Assembly (NCBI RefSeq): GCF_000376945.1 | Contig: NZ_AQXU01000025.1 | Coordinates: 811,982-875,981 of the forward strand | Direction: 5' to 3' | Source: Leeia oryzae DSM 17879 | GTDB taxonomy: Bacteria > Pseudomonadota > Gammaproteobacteria > Burkholderiales > Leeiaceae | Length of the DNA: 64,000 nucleotides | Shown here: positions 34,657-42,862 of the stretch, one piece after another | How the letters are laid out: every line of letters starts with the position of its first letter | Position numbering within the stretch: the first letter of the stretch is position 1 | Program-made: the position numbers and the translations under genes | The notes under the pieces: model-generated | Seen by the model: the letters and a program-made list of their open reading frames with translations, nothing else | The model's database searches: none | What the model was told of the DNA's origin: nothing

Positions 34657-35740
34657 TGCATTCTCCTTCTATATACACGGCAACCAGCCGCAGGTTACGG
34701 TCAAAGACCACCAGATCTGCCCAGTTGCCGACCGCCAGCCGTCCCCGGTCTTGCAGGTCCAGCAGCTCGGCAGGGTAACGGGACAGGCAGTCACTGGCCT
34801 CAGCCAGCGACAGGCCGACGTCGACCAGATTGCGCAGGGCCACGTCCATGGTCAGGGTGCTGCCGGCCAGTGTGCCGTCTGCCAGGCGTACACCGCCCAT
34901 GCACTTGCACACGGTCTGGCTGCCCAGCTTGTAGTTGCCGTCCGGCATGCCGGCGGCGGCCGTGGAATCGGTGACGCAATACAGGCCGGGGATGGCACGC
35001 CGCGCCACGCGAATGGCGCCAGGGTGCACGTGTAGCAGGTCCGGAATCAGTTCGGCAAACCGGCCATGGGCCAGCGCCGCGCCCACCATGCCGGGTTCGC
35101 GGTGATGCAGACCGGTCATGGCATTGAACAGGTGGGTAAAACTGCTGGCGCCGCTTTCTAGCGCCGTGACCCCTTCTTCATAGCTGCCGAGCGTATGGCC
35201 GATCTGTACCCGGATGCCGGCATCCACCAGCGGCCGGATCAGCGCCATGTGACCGGTCAGCTCCGGTGCCAGCGTCAGTACCCGGATCGGGGCGATGGCG
35301 TGGAACGCCAGAATTTCAGCCAGCACGCCGTGGCGCGCCACATCGGGCTGTGCCCCCAGTTTGCCGGGGTTAATGTACGGACCTTCCAGATGCACGCCGA
35401 GCACCCGGGCGCAGCCGGCCGGCCGATCGGTCATGGCCAACGCCACGTCCTGCAGGGCGGTGGTGATCTCGTCCACCGGCGCGGTCATGGTGGTGGCCAG
35501 TAGCGAGGTGGTGCCGTGGCGGGCGTGCAGACGGCTGACGGTATGCACCGCACCATTCGCTTCCATGATGTCCCGACCGCCGCCGCCGTGGATGTGCAGG
35601 TCGATGAACCCGGGCAGGATATAGCCGTCGGCATTGTCCTCTGGCGCCACCGGTTGCCCAGTCAGGCCGGTAATCCGCCCGTCAAATGCCAGCTGGCCGT
35701 TTACCCAGCCGGTCGGTGTCAGTATGTTTCCCTTGAGCAC
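34637..35740 (-). CDS. nagA: N-acetylglucosamine-6-phosphate deacetylase
   Basis: Amidohydrolase-superfamily enzyme of 367 residues removing acetate from GlcNAc-6-phosphate. Conserved blocks are FIDLHIHGGGG (45-55), the metal-binding glutamate in HLEGPYINPGK, QIGHT, THLFNAMTGLHHREPG and the catalytic aspartate in CVTDSTAAAG. It acts after the kinase encoded two genes upstream and before NagB-II. It starts 12 bp after the GntR-regulator stop within the four-gene nag operon. Confidence 0.95.
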   Translation of the reverse strand: MLKGNILTPTGWVNGQLAFDGRITGLTGQPVAPEDNADGYILPGFIDLHIHGGGGRDIMEANGAVHTVSRLHARHGTTSLLATTMTAPVDEITTALQDVALAMTDRPAGCARVLGVHLEGPYINPGKLGAQPDVARHGVLAEILAFHAIAPIRVLTLAPELTGHMALIRPLVDAGIRVQIGHTLGSYEEGVTALESGASSFTHLFNAMTGLHHREPGMVGAALAHGRFAELIPDLLHVHPGAIRVARRAIPGLYCVTDSTAAAGMPDGNYKLGSQTVCKCMGGVRLADGTLAGSTLTMDVALRNLVDVGLSLAEASDCLSRYPAELLDLQDRGRLAVGNWADLVVFDRNLRLVAVYIEGECIELTDA

Positions 35741-35752
35741 GCTGTTTCCTCC

Positions 35753-36484
35753 TTACCTGCGCAGTTCGGCGACAAAGTCGTAATAATCGTTACGACAGTA
35801 GGTATGAGTCAGCTCGATGGCGAGGTTGTTCTGCAAATAGCCGACGCGGGTAATGTGCAGCATGGCGGTGCCGGGGGCGATGCCGGCCAGCGCGGCCTGC
35901 TCTTCGGTGGCGTTCACGGCACGGATGTGCTGCAAGGCCCGCACGATCGGGGTGCCGGCGCTGTCCAGCCACTGGTACAGCGAATCGCCCACCCGCTCCG
36001 GATGCGGCAGATAGCGGGCCGGCAAGGTCGTGGTTTCGATGGCCATCACCACGCCGTCGGCCTTCCTCAGGCGCTGCAAGCGGGCGACCTGCGTATTGGG
36101 CGACAGCCCGAGTTTCAGCACTTCTTCCTGCCGGGCAAAGCCGACGTCGCGCGAAATCCATTGCGAGGACGGGTGAAACCCGCGCAGCGACAGTTCTTCG
36201 GAAAAACTGGACAGCCGTGACAGCGGTTGCTCCAGCTTGGGGGTAATGTAGGTGCCGGACCCCTGACGGCGCATGATCAGCCCCTGCTCGAACAGCAGGT
36301 CCATCGCTTTGCGGGCGGTCACCCGGGATACGCCGAGCGCATCGCAAAAGGCACGTTCCGAGGGCAGGGCCTCGTTGGCATGCCAGACCCCGGCGTTAAT
36401 GGCTGTGGCCAGTTTCTGGCTCAGCTGCAAGTACAGCGGGGTCGAGTTGTCTTCGTCTGGTTTGAGGGCCAGCAGTTTATCCAT
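35753..36484 (-). CDS. GntR/HutC-family regulator of amino-sugar genes (NagQ/NagR/DasR-like)
   Basis: A 243-residue regulator with a GntR winged helix (about 15-80, SERAFCDALGVSRVTARKAMDLLFEQGLI) and a UTRA ligand domain (about 95-240, ending in YCRNDYYDF, typical of the NagR/DasR/PhnF group). Members in amino-sugar operons respond to GlcN-6-P or GlcNAc-6-P. It sits inside the nag operon, overlapping the kinase stop by 8 bp. The tandem TGGTAT-type repeats in front of the kinase and in front of the ABC binding-protein gene are its likely operators. Confidence 0.9.
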   Translation of the reverse strand: MDKLLALKPDEDNSTPLYLQLSQKLATAINAGVWHANEALPSERAFCDALGVSRVTARKAMDLLFEQGLIMRRQGSGTYITPKLEQPLSRLSSFSEELSLRGFHPSSQWISRDVGFARQEEVLKLGLSPNTQVARLQRLRKADGVVMAIETTTLPARYLPHPERVGDSLYQWLDSAGTPIVRALQHIRAVNATEEQAALAGIAPGTAMLHITRVGYLQNNLAIELTHTYCRNDYYDFVAELRR

Positions 36485-37361
36485 GTCGGTCTTCCATGCG
36501 TGTCCGGATCAGGGTCAGCGCGCCGTCCACCGACTGGCCTTTGGGCGGCAGAATGGGGCGGGCGCAGGGCTCAGGCAGATAGTGTATCAGTACCTGTGCC
36601 AATCCTCCGCACATGGCCAGCGGCAACTGGCCCGCCGGGTCCAGCGCATCGGCCAGCGACATGGCGTCTTGTGCGGCGGTCACCAGCAAGCGTCTGGCCA
36701 GCGGGTCGGTATCCGCACACTGCACCACCAGCGGGGCCAGCCGCGCATAGGCGTGCTGGTCGGCATCGCCCAGCCAGTTCTGCAGCGCCGTTTTGCTGCC
36801 GCCACACACGCGGATCACCTCTGCGGCCAGGACACTGCCGCTTAGCCGGCCGTCCAGCTGGCGCTGGGCCAGGTTGGCCGCCTGTTTGCCGAGCCAGGCA
36901 CCGCTGGCTTCGTCACCGCTGATCCAGCCCCAGCCGCCGGCGCTGGTCCGGCGACCGTCCGGAAACAGAGCTTCACCCACGCTGCCGGTGCCAATGGCCA
37001 CCACCGCCCCCGGCGCGCCGGCGTGGGCGCCCAGCAAAGTGGTAAAGGCATCGGTTTCCAGCGCAATGGCCATGAACGCGGGCGCCGCAGCCAGAAAGGC
37101 CGCAGCCCACACCGGGTTGTGCACGCCGGAGAGCCCCAACCCGATGGCGCAGTGTTCAGGCACAAAATCCATGCCGACCTGCTGGCAGGCTTGTTCGCAC
37201 AGGCCGCGGATGGTCTGCCAGGCGTTGTCGATACCCTGCCCCAGCGCCGATGGTCCGCCTTCCACGCGCGCCAGAACGTCCCCGGCCGGGTTTGCCAGCA
37301 GCAAACGCGTACCTGTGCCGCCGCCATCGACGGCCATCAGACATTTCGGGAACCCATTCAT
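36477..37361 (-). CDS. N-acetylglucosamine kinase, BadF/BadG/BcrA/BcrD family
   Basis: A 294-residue ASKHA-fold kinase with AVDGGGTGTRLLLAN at the N-terminus, AIGTGSVGEALFPDG, ISGDEASGAWLG and the C-terminal AMCGGLAQ. As first gene of an operon with nagA and nagB-II, its job is almost certainly phosphorylation of cytoplasmic GlcNAc to GlcNAc-6-phosphate, which implies non-PTS uptake of the sugar. It is paralogous to the kinase at 2055-2942. ATG 37361 follows TGGAG. Promoter and operator-like repeats lie 30-60 bp upstream. Confidence 0.9.
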   Translation of the reverse strand: MNGFPKCLMAVDGGGTGTRLLLANPAGDVLARVEGGPSALGQGIDNAWQTIRGLCEQACQQVGMDFVPEHCAIGLGLSGVHNPVWAAAFLAAAPAFMAIALETDAFTTLLGAHAGAPGAVVAIGTGSVGEALFPDGRRTSAGGWGWISGDEASGAWLGKQAANLAQRQLDGRLSGSVLAAEVIRVCGGSKTALQNWLGDADQHAYARLAPLVVQCADTDPLARRLLVTAAQDAMSLADALDPAGQLPLAMCGGLAQVLIHYLPEPCARPILPPKGQSVDGALTLIRTRMEDRHG

Positions 37362-37393
37362 GACATACTCCAGCCTGTGATTGGCATTTTTAC

Positions 37394-37411
37394 AATACCA
37401 ATTTAATACCT
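37394..37411 (-). promoter_or_regulatory. tandem operator upstream of the nag operon
   Basis: On the minus strand two copies of a GGTATT-type heptamer, AGGTATT and TGGTATT, are spaced by AAAT (11-bp period, one helical turn). The second copy overlaps a -10-like TATTGT, so binding would block the nag promoter. The same arrangement occurs at 46290-46307. From memory, NagQ-type GntR regulators have been proposed to bind tandem TGGTATT repeats; this should be checked against the literature. Confidence 0.6.
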
Positions 37412-37526
37412 ATTAAAACACAAGTGCAGCAAACCCGCAATCCGGCCATCAGATCAAAATCTGATTTTTCTGGTGAAAAACGGCCAAAAAAAGCGTGTTT
37501 ATCGATTTAATTTCACTGTTTAGTGC

Positions 37527-37563
37527 AAAAAATAGGCAGCCACCCATCCGGGATACGCTGCCT
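37527..37563 (-). terminator. rho-independent terminator of the minus-strand sugar-acid operon
   Basis: Read on the minus strand, AGGCAGC (37563-37557) and GCTGCCT (37540-37534) form a 7-bp stem with a 16-nt loop and are followed by ATTTTTT. It lies 43 bp past the DgoA stop, separating this operon from the nag operon. Confidence 0.75.
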
Positions 37564-37605
37564 GTCCGGCTGACAAAGGTATCTACATGGTATTAGATTT
37601 TGCCA

Positions 37606-38247
37606 TCACGCCCGGGTGGCCGTCCGCCAGGCCTGTGCAAACGCCAGCGCCCGTTGTTGCACCTGGGCCGCCGTGTCGCCCGGCCGGTACAAGGCCCCGC
37701 CAATACCGAACCCGCTGGCCCCGGCCTGGACATACGCCGCCATATTGTCCGGCGTCACCCCGCCCACCGGCATGACATCGGTACTGGCCGGCAAGACCGC
37801 CCGCAAAGCCTTGATGGTCGCCGGGGGCACCTGCTCGGCCGGGAAGATTTTCAGCGCCTTGGCCCCCGCGGCCAGCGCGGCAAAACATTCGGTCGCCGTC
37901 TGCACCCCCGGCAGCGGCACCATGCCCTCCTTGAGTGCCGCGCGGATCACCGCCGGGTCCATATTGGGGGCCACCACCAGCTGCCCGCCTGCCTCTGCCA
38001 GTTGCTGCACGTTAGCCGCGGTTAGCACCGTACCGGCGCCGATCACCATCCGGCCGTCAAAGGCTTGCCGCAAGCGGGCAATGCTGTCGAACGGCGACGG
38101 CGAGTTCAGCGGTACTTCCATCAGCCGCCAGCCAGCGTCAAACAATACCTGGCCGATGGCGACAACCTCGTCCGGCTTCACCCCGCGCAAAATGGCCACC
38201 AGCGGCAAGGTATCCCGCGCCTGTTGCCATGCCTGTTCATGATTCAT
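37606..38247 (-). CDS. dgoA: 2-dehydro-3-deoxy-6-phosphogalactonate (KDPGal/KDPG) aldolase
   Basis: Class I aldolase of 213 residues cleaving a 2-keto-3-deoxy-6-phospho-aldonate to pyruvate and glyceraldehyde-3-phosphate. Typical blocks are LPLVAILRGVKPDE, the substrate-binding VPLNSPSP, MVIGAGTVL, the Schiff-base lysine in ALKIFPAEQ and MPVGGVTPDN. The VPLNSP form is characteristic of DgoA rather than Eda (which has VTLRT). ATG 38247 overlaps the kinase stop by 4 bp. It is the last gene of the operon and the final step of the proposed amino-sugar-acid route. DgoA-type enzymes may also accept KDPG. Confidence 0.92.
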   Translation of the reverse strand: MNHEQAWQQARDTLPLVAILRGVKPDEVVAIGQVLFDAGWRLMEVPLNSPSPFDSIARLRQAFDGRMVIGAGTVLTAANVQQLAEAGGQLVVAPNMDPAVIRAALKEGMVPLPGVQTATECFAALAAGAKALKIFPAEQVPPATIKALRAVLPASTDVMPVGGVTPDNMAAYVQAGASGFGIGGALYRPGDTAAQVQQRALAFAQAWRTATRA

Positions 38248-39146
38248 ACCCAGCCTGCTTTCTTTGCTATCTGCCATAACCCGCGGGTCACCGCCTGCTC
38301 ACCGTCAATGGCGATGCCCTGTACCCCGAAACAGGCCAACGCGGCCAGATACGGACCGGTGAGTTGTCCGCTGGCCACCACCCCGACCTGTGCCGGTTTG
38401 CCGGCCAGCCGCTGCAACCCCTGCACCATCTCGTAACCGATCAGCAGCCCGGACAACCACGACGACAGTGCCGCCGGGGTACGCTCGCCCAGCACGCCAC
38501 GGGCACGCACGCCAAACAGCTGGTTCAGCCAGTCCGGATGCACTGACGCCACCGACAAGCCTTCCTGAAACGCCGCCTCATCCCAATCGGCATCGGCACA
38601 CACCCGCCCGACCAGACTATGCTGCCGCAGCAGGGCGTACATTTCCCCGGTCATAAAGGTGTGCAGTGCGGTGATGCCGTCCGGCCCGCCTTCGATCCAT
38701 TTGCTGTGCGTACCCGGTGCAATCAGCACCGGCAAGGTGTCAGAGAGGCCGACAAACTGGGTTTCCTCGCCACGCATCACGTCGGTAAACCCGGCCTTGT
38801 CGCAAAAACCGGCGACCCCGGGCACGATGCCAACCTGCCGCCCCGCGTATGCAAATACCCGTAGACCGTCCACCAGCCCGCTCAGCCCGACCGGCGCCTG
38901 CACGTAGGGCACTTCCTGCCAACCGACCGCACTGCCGGCCATGCCGCACACCAGTAGCGGCACATCCGGTGCGGCGGCCAGCCAGTCTGTCAGTTCATCC
39001 AGCAGGATGCCGGGGATGCTGCCCGCCGGACAGCGGGTAATTCCGGCATCTGATCGCCGGGTTTCGATGCATTGGCCACTGCGGTCATAGCGGAATGCCC
39101 GGGCATGGGTAGAACCCCAGTCGATACCGATCAGTGCGGTGCTCAT
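38244..39146 (-). CDS. dgoK: 2-dehydro-3-deoxygalactonokinase
   Basis: A 300-residue ASKHA-type kinase of the DgoK family phosphorylating 2-keto-3-deoxygalactonate at C6. Signatures are GIDWGSTHARAFRYD at the N-terminus, VCGMAGSAVGWQEVPYV, GEETQFVG, IAPGTHSKW and FMTGEMYALLRQHS. It overlaps the amidohydrolase stop and the aldolase start by 4 bp each. No galactonate dehydratase (DgoD) is present, so the keto-deoxy acid must come from elsewhere; the PLP deaminase of the same operon is the obvious source. Confidence 0.93.
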   Translation of the reverse strand: MSTALIGIDWGSTHARAFRYDRSGQCIETRRSDAGITRCPAGSIPGILLDELTDWLAAAPDVPLLVCGMAGSAVGWQEVPYVQAPVGLSGLVDGLRVFAYAGRQVGIVPGVAGFCDKAGFTDVMRGEETQFVGLSDTLPVLIAPGTHSKWIEGGPDGITALHTFMTGEMYALLRQHSLVGRVCADADWDEAAFQEGLSVASVHPDWLNQLFGVRARGVLGERTPAALSSWLSGLLIGYEMVQGLQRLAGKPAQVGVVASGQLTGPYLAALACFGVQGIAIDGEQAVTRGLWQIAKKAGWV

Positions 39147-40612
39147 GCCGGTGCTCCGGAAAAACGTTCCTGATCGCGTTTCAGCACGCGCCCGGCGCGC
39201 TGGCCGGTCAAGCGGCCGTTGGCCAGTGCATGCACGCCGTTCACCCAGACGTGCACGATGCCGAGTGCCGCCTGTTTGGGGTCGGCAAAGGTAGCGGCAT
39301 CCTTGACCGTTGCGGGGTCAAACAGCACCAGATCAGCCGCGCACCCCGCCTGTACCCGTCCGCGCCGGCGCAGGCCAAAGGTGTCGGCCGACAAGGTGGT
39401 CATCTTGCGGATGGCTTCGCTCAGGTGAAACAGGCCGTGCTCGCGGCAGTAATGCCCCAGCACCCGCGGGAAGGTACCCCACAGGCGCGGGTGCGGGTGC
39501 GCGTCGTGCGGCAGCCCGTCCGAGCCGATCATGGTATGCGGGTAAGCCAGAATCTGGCGTACATCGTCTTCGCGCATCTGGAAATAAATGCCCCCGGCCG
39601 GCAACAACCTGCGGGCGGCTTCTTTCTGGTCGACACCCCAGTCGTCGGCAATCTCTTTCAGATAGCGGCCAGCGTGTTCCGGATGCGGCACCGACCAGCT
39701 GACCATGATGTCGATCACGCCGTCCACGTAGTCCGGATTCAGGGTGGTGGAACCGGCTGTATAAGGGTAGGCGTCCAGCCCCACCGGGTGGCGGTGCCGG
39801 CGTTCCGTGACCACCGCCAGGGTTTCGCCACTGCGACCCCAGTTGGCCGGCCCGGCGCACTTGTGATGCGACAGCACCACCTGCAAACCGGCGGCCTCGC
39901 CGGCGTCGCACGCTTCGTGCAGGGCATCGACCACGCCGTTGTATTCGTCACGGATGTGCGAGGTATACACCCCGCCGTGCGCGGCAGACACCTTGGCCAG
40001 CGCAATCACCTCGTCGTTACCGGCGGCACTGCTGGTCGGGTAAAACAGCCCGGAACTGAACCCGAGTGCGCCGGCCCGCATGCCCTCACTCAGCAGGGCT
40101 TGCATCTGCACCACTTCCGCCGCACTGGCCGGTTGACCGGTGTCGGCCACGGCGTTGACACGCAGGGTAGAGTGCCCGATCAGCACGCCAAGGTTGACGG
40201 CTGGCTGGGCGGCATCGGCGGCCTCCATATACGCCTGAACAGAAGGGTAACGGTAATCGTCCTGCCCGCCGATCAGGTTGAGCGGCGCGGGCGGCGCTGT
40301 GTCAGCCACCCACGGCGCCAGGCTGATGCCGCAATTGCCGGTGATGACGGTCGTCACCCCTTGCGACAGCTTGGCCTGCATGTCTGGCGCAATCATCACT
40401 TGTCTGTCGTCGTGGGTATGTACGTCGATAAACCCGGCCGACAAGGCCAGGCCGCTGGCGTCGATCACTTGTGCTGCGTGCCCGCTGCCGGGTGGCAGAA
40501 TGGCGGCGATCAGGCCGCCGCGGCACAGCACGTCGGCGGCGTAAGGGGCGCAACCGCTGCCGTCATAGACGGTGGCGTGGCGGATCAGGCATTCGTTTGG
40601 GGTGTCGGTCAT
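39143..40612 (-). CDS. D-aminoacylase-type N-acyl amidohydrolase (candidate N-acetyl-hexosaminate deacetylase)
   Basis: Amidohydrolase of 489 residues in the N-acyl-D-amino-acid deacylase group. Metal-site and family motifs are visible in order: VHTHDD (about 64-69), GNCGIS with the bridging cysteine, YTSHIRDE, LSHHKCAG and the catalytic aspartate in GSDGLPHD. Such enzymes hydrolyse N-acyl groups from D-configured 2-amino acids; N-acetylglucosaminate and N-acetylgalactosaminate have exactly that arrangement. ATG 40612 lies 2 bp after the RpiR stop. Context (ABC importer, PLP deaminase, RidA, DgoK, DgoA) favours a 2-acetamido-2-deoxy-aldonate substrate; an ordinary N-acyl-D-amino acid remains possible. 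Confidence 0.88.
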   Translation of the reverse strand: MTDTPNECLIRHATVYDGSGCAPYAADVLCRGGLIAAILPPGSGHAAQVIDASGLALSAGFIDVHTHDDRQVMIAPDMQAKLSQGVTTVITGNCGISLAPWVADTAPPAPLNLIGGQDDYRYPSVQAYMEAADAAQPAVNLGVLIGHSTLRVNAVADTGQPASAAEVVQMQALLSEGMRAGALGFSSGLFYPTSSAAGNDEVIALAKVSAAHGGVYTSHIRDEYNGVVDALHEACDAGEAAGLQVVLSHHKCAGPANWGRSGETLAVVTERRHRHPVGLDAYPYTAGSTTLNPDYVDGVIDIMVSWSVPHPEHAGRYLKEIADDWGVDQKEAARRLLPAGGIYFQMREDDVRQILAYPHTMIGSDGLPHDAHPHPRLWGTFPRVLGHYCREHGLFHLSEAIRKMTTLSADTFGLRRRGRVQAGCAADLVLFDPATVKDAATFADPKQAALGIVHVWVNGVHALANGRLTGQRAGRVLKRDQERFSGAPA

Positions 40613-40614
40613 GG

Positions 40615-41490
40615 TCAAGCATCTTCCGAAGGGGTGTCGTTAGCGGCGCGGTGCGGGTCCAGCAGGGCTTTGGCGCGGCGGATTTTTTCCATGATGCGCG
40701 GCCCGCGGCGCAGCGCGGTACCGATGGCCAGAATGTCCATGATGCCCAGGTGCACCAGCCGCGATACACCGGGAGTGTAAGGGTCGGTATGCTGCGGCAG
40801 CCGGACCAGTAGCGGGATGTCGGCCACCCAGCTAAGTGCGCTGCCGACGCTGGTCAGCGCAATGGTGGTGGCGCCGCATTGGCGGGCAATTTTCAGGCTG
40901 TCGATGATTTCCTGGCTGCGGCCCGACAGCGAAATGCCGAAGGCCACATCGCCCGGTTCCAGCAGGCCCGCCGACAACCGCTGCAAGTGGCCGTCGGTAA
41001 AGGCGCTGGCGGCAATATCCAGTCGCAGAAAGCGCAGGTAGGCGTCTTCGGCCACCACGCCGGACCCCGCCCCCACGCCAAAAAAGTAGATGCGCGGCGC
41101 CTTGCTCAATGCCTCGATGGCGGCTTCAAAAGCGTGCGAATCCAGATGATTGCGGGCAAAGGCCATGGTGTCGTTGACGGCATCAAACACCTTGTTCATC
41201 AGGGTCAGCGTATCGTCGCTGACCTCTACCGTCTCGGACGCGTACGGCAAGCCGCCGGCCACGCTTTGCGCCAGCCGCACCTTGAAGGCACGCAAGCCCT
41301 GGCAGCCGATGGCACGGCAGAAACGGGTCACGCTGGGCTCAGAGACATCGGCCCGCTGCGCCAGTTCGGCAATGCTGGCGTGAATGGCAAAATCAATGTC
41401 GGCCAGAATGGTCTCGCCCACTTTGCGCTCGGCCGGCCGCAAGGTGGGCAGGTGGTCCTGGATCAGCGGTATCAGATTGGTATCCGGCAT
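40615..41490 (-). CDS. MurR/RpiR-family transcriptional regulator
   Basis: A 291-residue regulator with an N-terminal helix-turn-helix (about 1-80, IAELAQRADVSEPSVTRFCRAIGCQGLRAFK) and a C-terminal SIS sugar-phosphate-binding domain (about 115-250, FFGVGAGSGVVAEDA and GISLSGRSQEIIDSLK). It probably senses a phosphorylated intermediate such as KDPG or KDPGal, as HexR does for KDPG, and controls this operon. ATG 41490 follows AGGA; a GTG at 41523 is less likely. It sits between the deaminase and the amidohydrolase genes. Confidence 0.9.
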   Translation of the reverse strand: MPDTNLIPLIQDHLPTLRPAERKVGETILADIDFAIHASIAELAQRADVSEPSVTRFCRAIGCQGLRAFKVRLAQSVAGGLPYASETVEVSDDTLTLMNKVFDAVNDTMAFARNHLDSHAFEAAIEALSKAPRIYFFGVGAGSGVVAEDAYLRFLRLDIAASAFTDGHLQRLSAGLLEPGDVAFGISLSGRSQEIIDSLKIARQCGATTIALTSVGSALSWVADIPLLVRLPQHTDPYTPGVSRLVHLGIMDILAIGTALRRGPRIMEKIRRAKALLDPHRAANDTPSEDA

Positions 41491-41527
41491 CTCGGCTTTC
41501 CTGCTGGGCGGTGCGTCTGTCACGTCA

Positions 41528-42847
41528 TTAAAAGAAGGTATTCACCACCGAGCGGATGGCGTATGCATCATCCACGACCGGCAGCACCGCCCATTTGTCA
41601 AAGGTGGTGCACGGGTGCGAAATGCCGCAACCGATCAGGTCACCTACCGCCAGTTGCTGGCTGACCGGGTGGCCGTCCGGCAGGCGCAGATAGGCGTGCT
41701 GGTCGTTCATTTTCTCGATGCGGAAACCGGCGTCCAGCGCCAGCGGCGTACCGGTCTGGCCTGGGCGGTGGTACCAGGCGGGGATGGGCAGGTCGATGTC
41801 GTAAGAGGCATCGCGCTTGCCCATGGTCAGGATCGCCAATGTCGGTTCCGGGCGTGACTGCACCATGCTCCAGACTTCCAGCGCCGGCAGCAGGCCACCC
41901 GCCGGCAAGCCCGGCTGGCGGGCGCGCATTTCGTCGATCAGTCCGTGGTAGAAACCGTGATCGTGGGTCAGGTAACAGCCGCTGCGGAGCAGCGGCAAGA
42001 CCGGACGGGACAAACCGCTGGCCTGCATGAAGCCGTTGGCGACCAGATCAAAATAGGCCGAGCCGCCGGCCGACAGGACGATCTGCGTGCCGCCAAACAG
42101 ACCGGCGGCGTCGCAGCGACGGGTAATCTCGCACAGCAGATCGACAAATGCCCGTACCTTGGGCAGGTCATCCGCGCGATGCGCGCTGACCAGTAGCCCT
42201 TCATATCCTTCGATCCCGGCCAGCACCAGCCCCGGGGCGGCGTGCACCTGGCTGGCCAGTTGCAACACTTCGTCTGCATCGCGACAGCCGGTACGCCCGC
42301 CTGTCAGACCCAGTTCCACCAGTACCCCCAGCGGCCGTGCCAGCTTGGCCTCGCGGGTGGCACGGGCCAGACGTTCCACGCCGGCTGCAGAGTCCACCAG
42401 CACCATCAGCTCCAGCGCTGGGTCCTGTTGCAGCAGATGAAGGGCGGCACGGATGTCGGCCGGGGCCACCAGCTGATTGGCCACCAGCATCTTGCGCACG
42501 CCAAAGCGGTAAGCCACCTGCACCTGCGCCATCGTCGCCAGGGTAATCCCCCACGCGCCGCTGGCCAGCTGCAGGTCAAAGAGTTGCGGGCTCATGGTGG
42601 TTTTGCCGTGCGGCGCCAGCACCGCCCCCATCTGCTCGCAGAAGCGGCGCATCCAGTCGGCGTTGTACTGCAAGCGGCTTTCTTTCAGGACCGCCACCGG
42701 GTAAGACACATCGCCAGAAAGGATATGCCAGCCCTGCGCCCCCACCTCCGACTGGCGGAGCGGTGCATTCAGGGGCAGGCCTTTGCAGCCCGGCAACAGG
42801 GTTTGCTGATTCAGGCCGGATACATCCAGCGCGGGGGTCGTTCTCAT
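41528..42847 (-). CDS. fold-III PLP amino-acid deaminase (candidate D-glucosaminate/galactosaminate deaminase)
   Basis: A 439-residue protein of the alanine-racemase-fold D-serine dehydratase / D-threonine aldolase-like family (COG3616). The PLP lysine is in APHGKTTMSPQLF (K82), LVELGLTGGRTGCR is the middle block, and the C-terminal metal motif is SHPCTTFDKW (H411, C413), which binds zinc in D-serine dehydratases. Such enzymes eliminate water and ammonia from 3-hydroxy D-amino acids. On 2-amino-2-deoxy-gluconate or -galactonate this gives the 2-keto-3-deoxy acid used by DgoK. The enamine/imine intermediate explains the RidA gene at 49556. It starts 15 bp after the ABC ATPase stop. Confidence 0.88.
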   Translation of the reverse strand: MRTTPALDVSGLNQQTLLPGCKGLPLNAPLRQSEVGAQGWHILSGDVSYPVAVLKESRLQYNADWMRRFCEQMGAVLAPHGKTTMSPQLFDLQLASGAWGITLATMAQVQVAYRFGVRKMLVANQLVAPADIRAALHLLQQDPALELMVLVDSAAGVERLARATREAKLARPLGVLVELGLTGGRTGCRDADEVLQLASQVHAAPGLVLAGIEGYEGLLVSAHRADDLPKVRAFVDLLCEITRRCDAAGLFGGTQIVLSAGGSAYFDLVANGFMQASGLSRPVLPLLRSGCYLTHDHGFYHGLIDEMRARQPGLPAGGLLPALEVWSMVQSRPEPTLAILTMGKRDASYDIDLPIPAWYHRPGQTGTPLALDAGFRIEKMNDQHAYLRLPDGHPVSQQLAVGDLIGCGISHPCTTFDKWAVLPVVDDAYAIRSVVNTFF

Positions 42848-42862
42848 GATCGGTATCTGCTT

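Noticed and set aside
39134-40780. Plus-strand open frame of 548 codons opposite the amidohydrolase
   Set aside because: Fully antisense to a well-supported amidohydrolase; His/Val/Gly-rich shadow.
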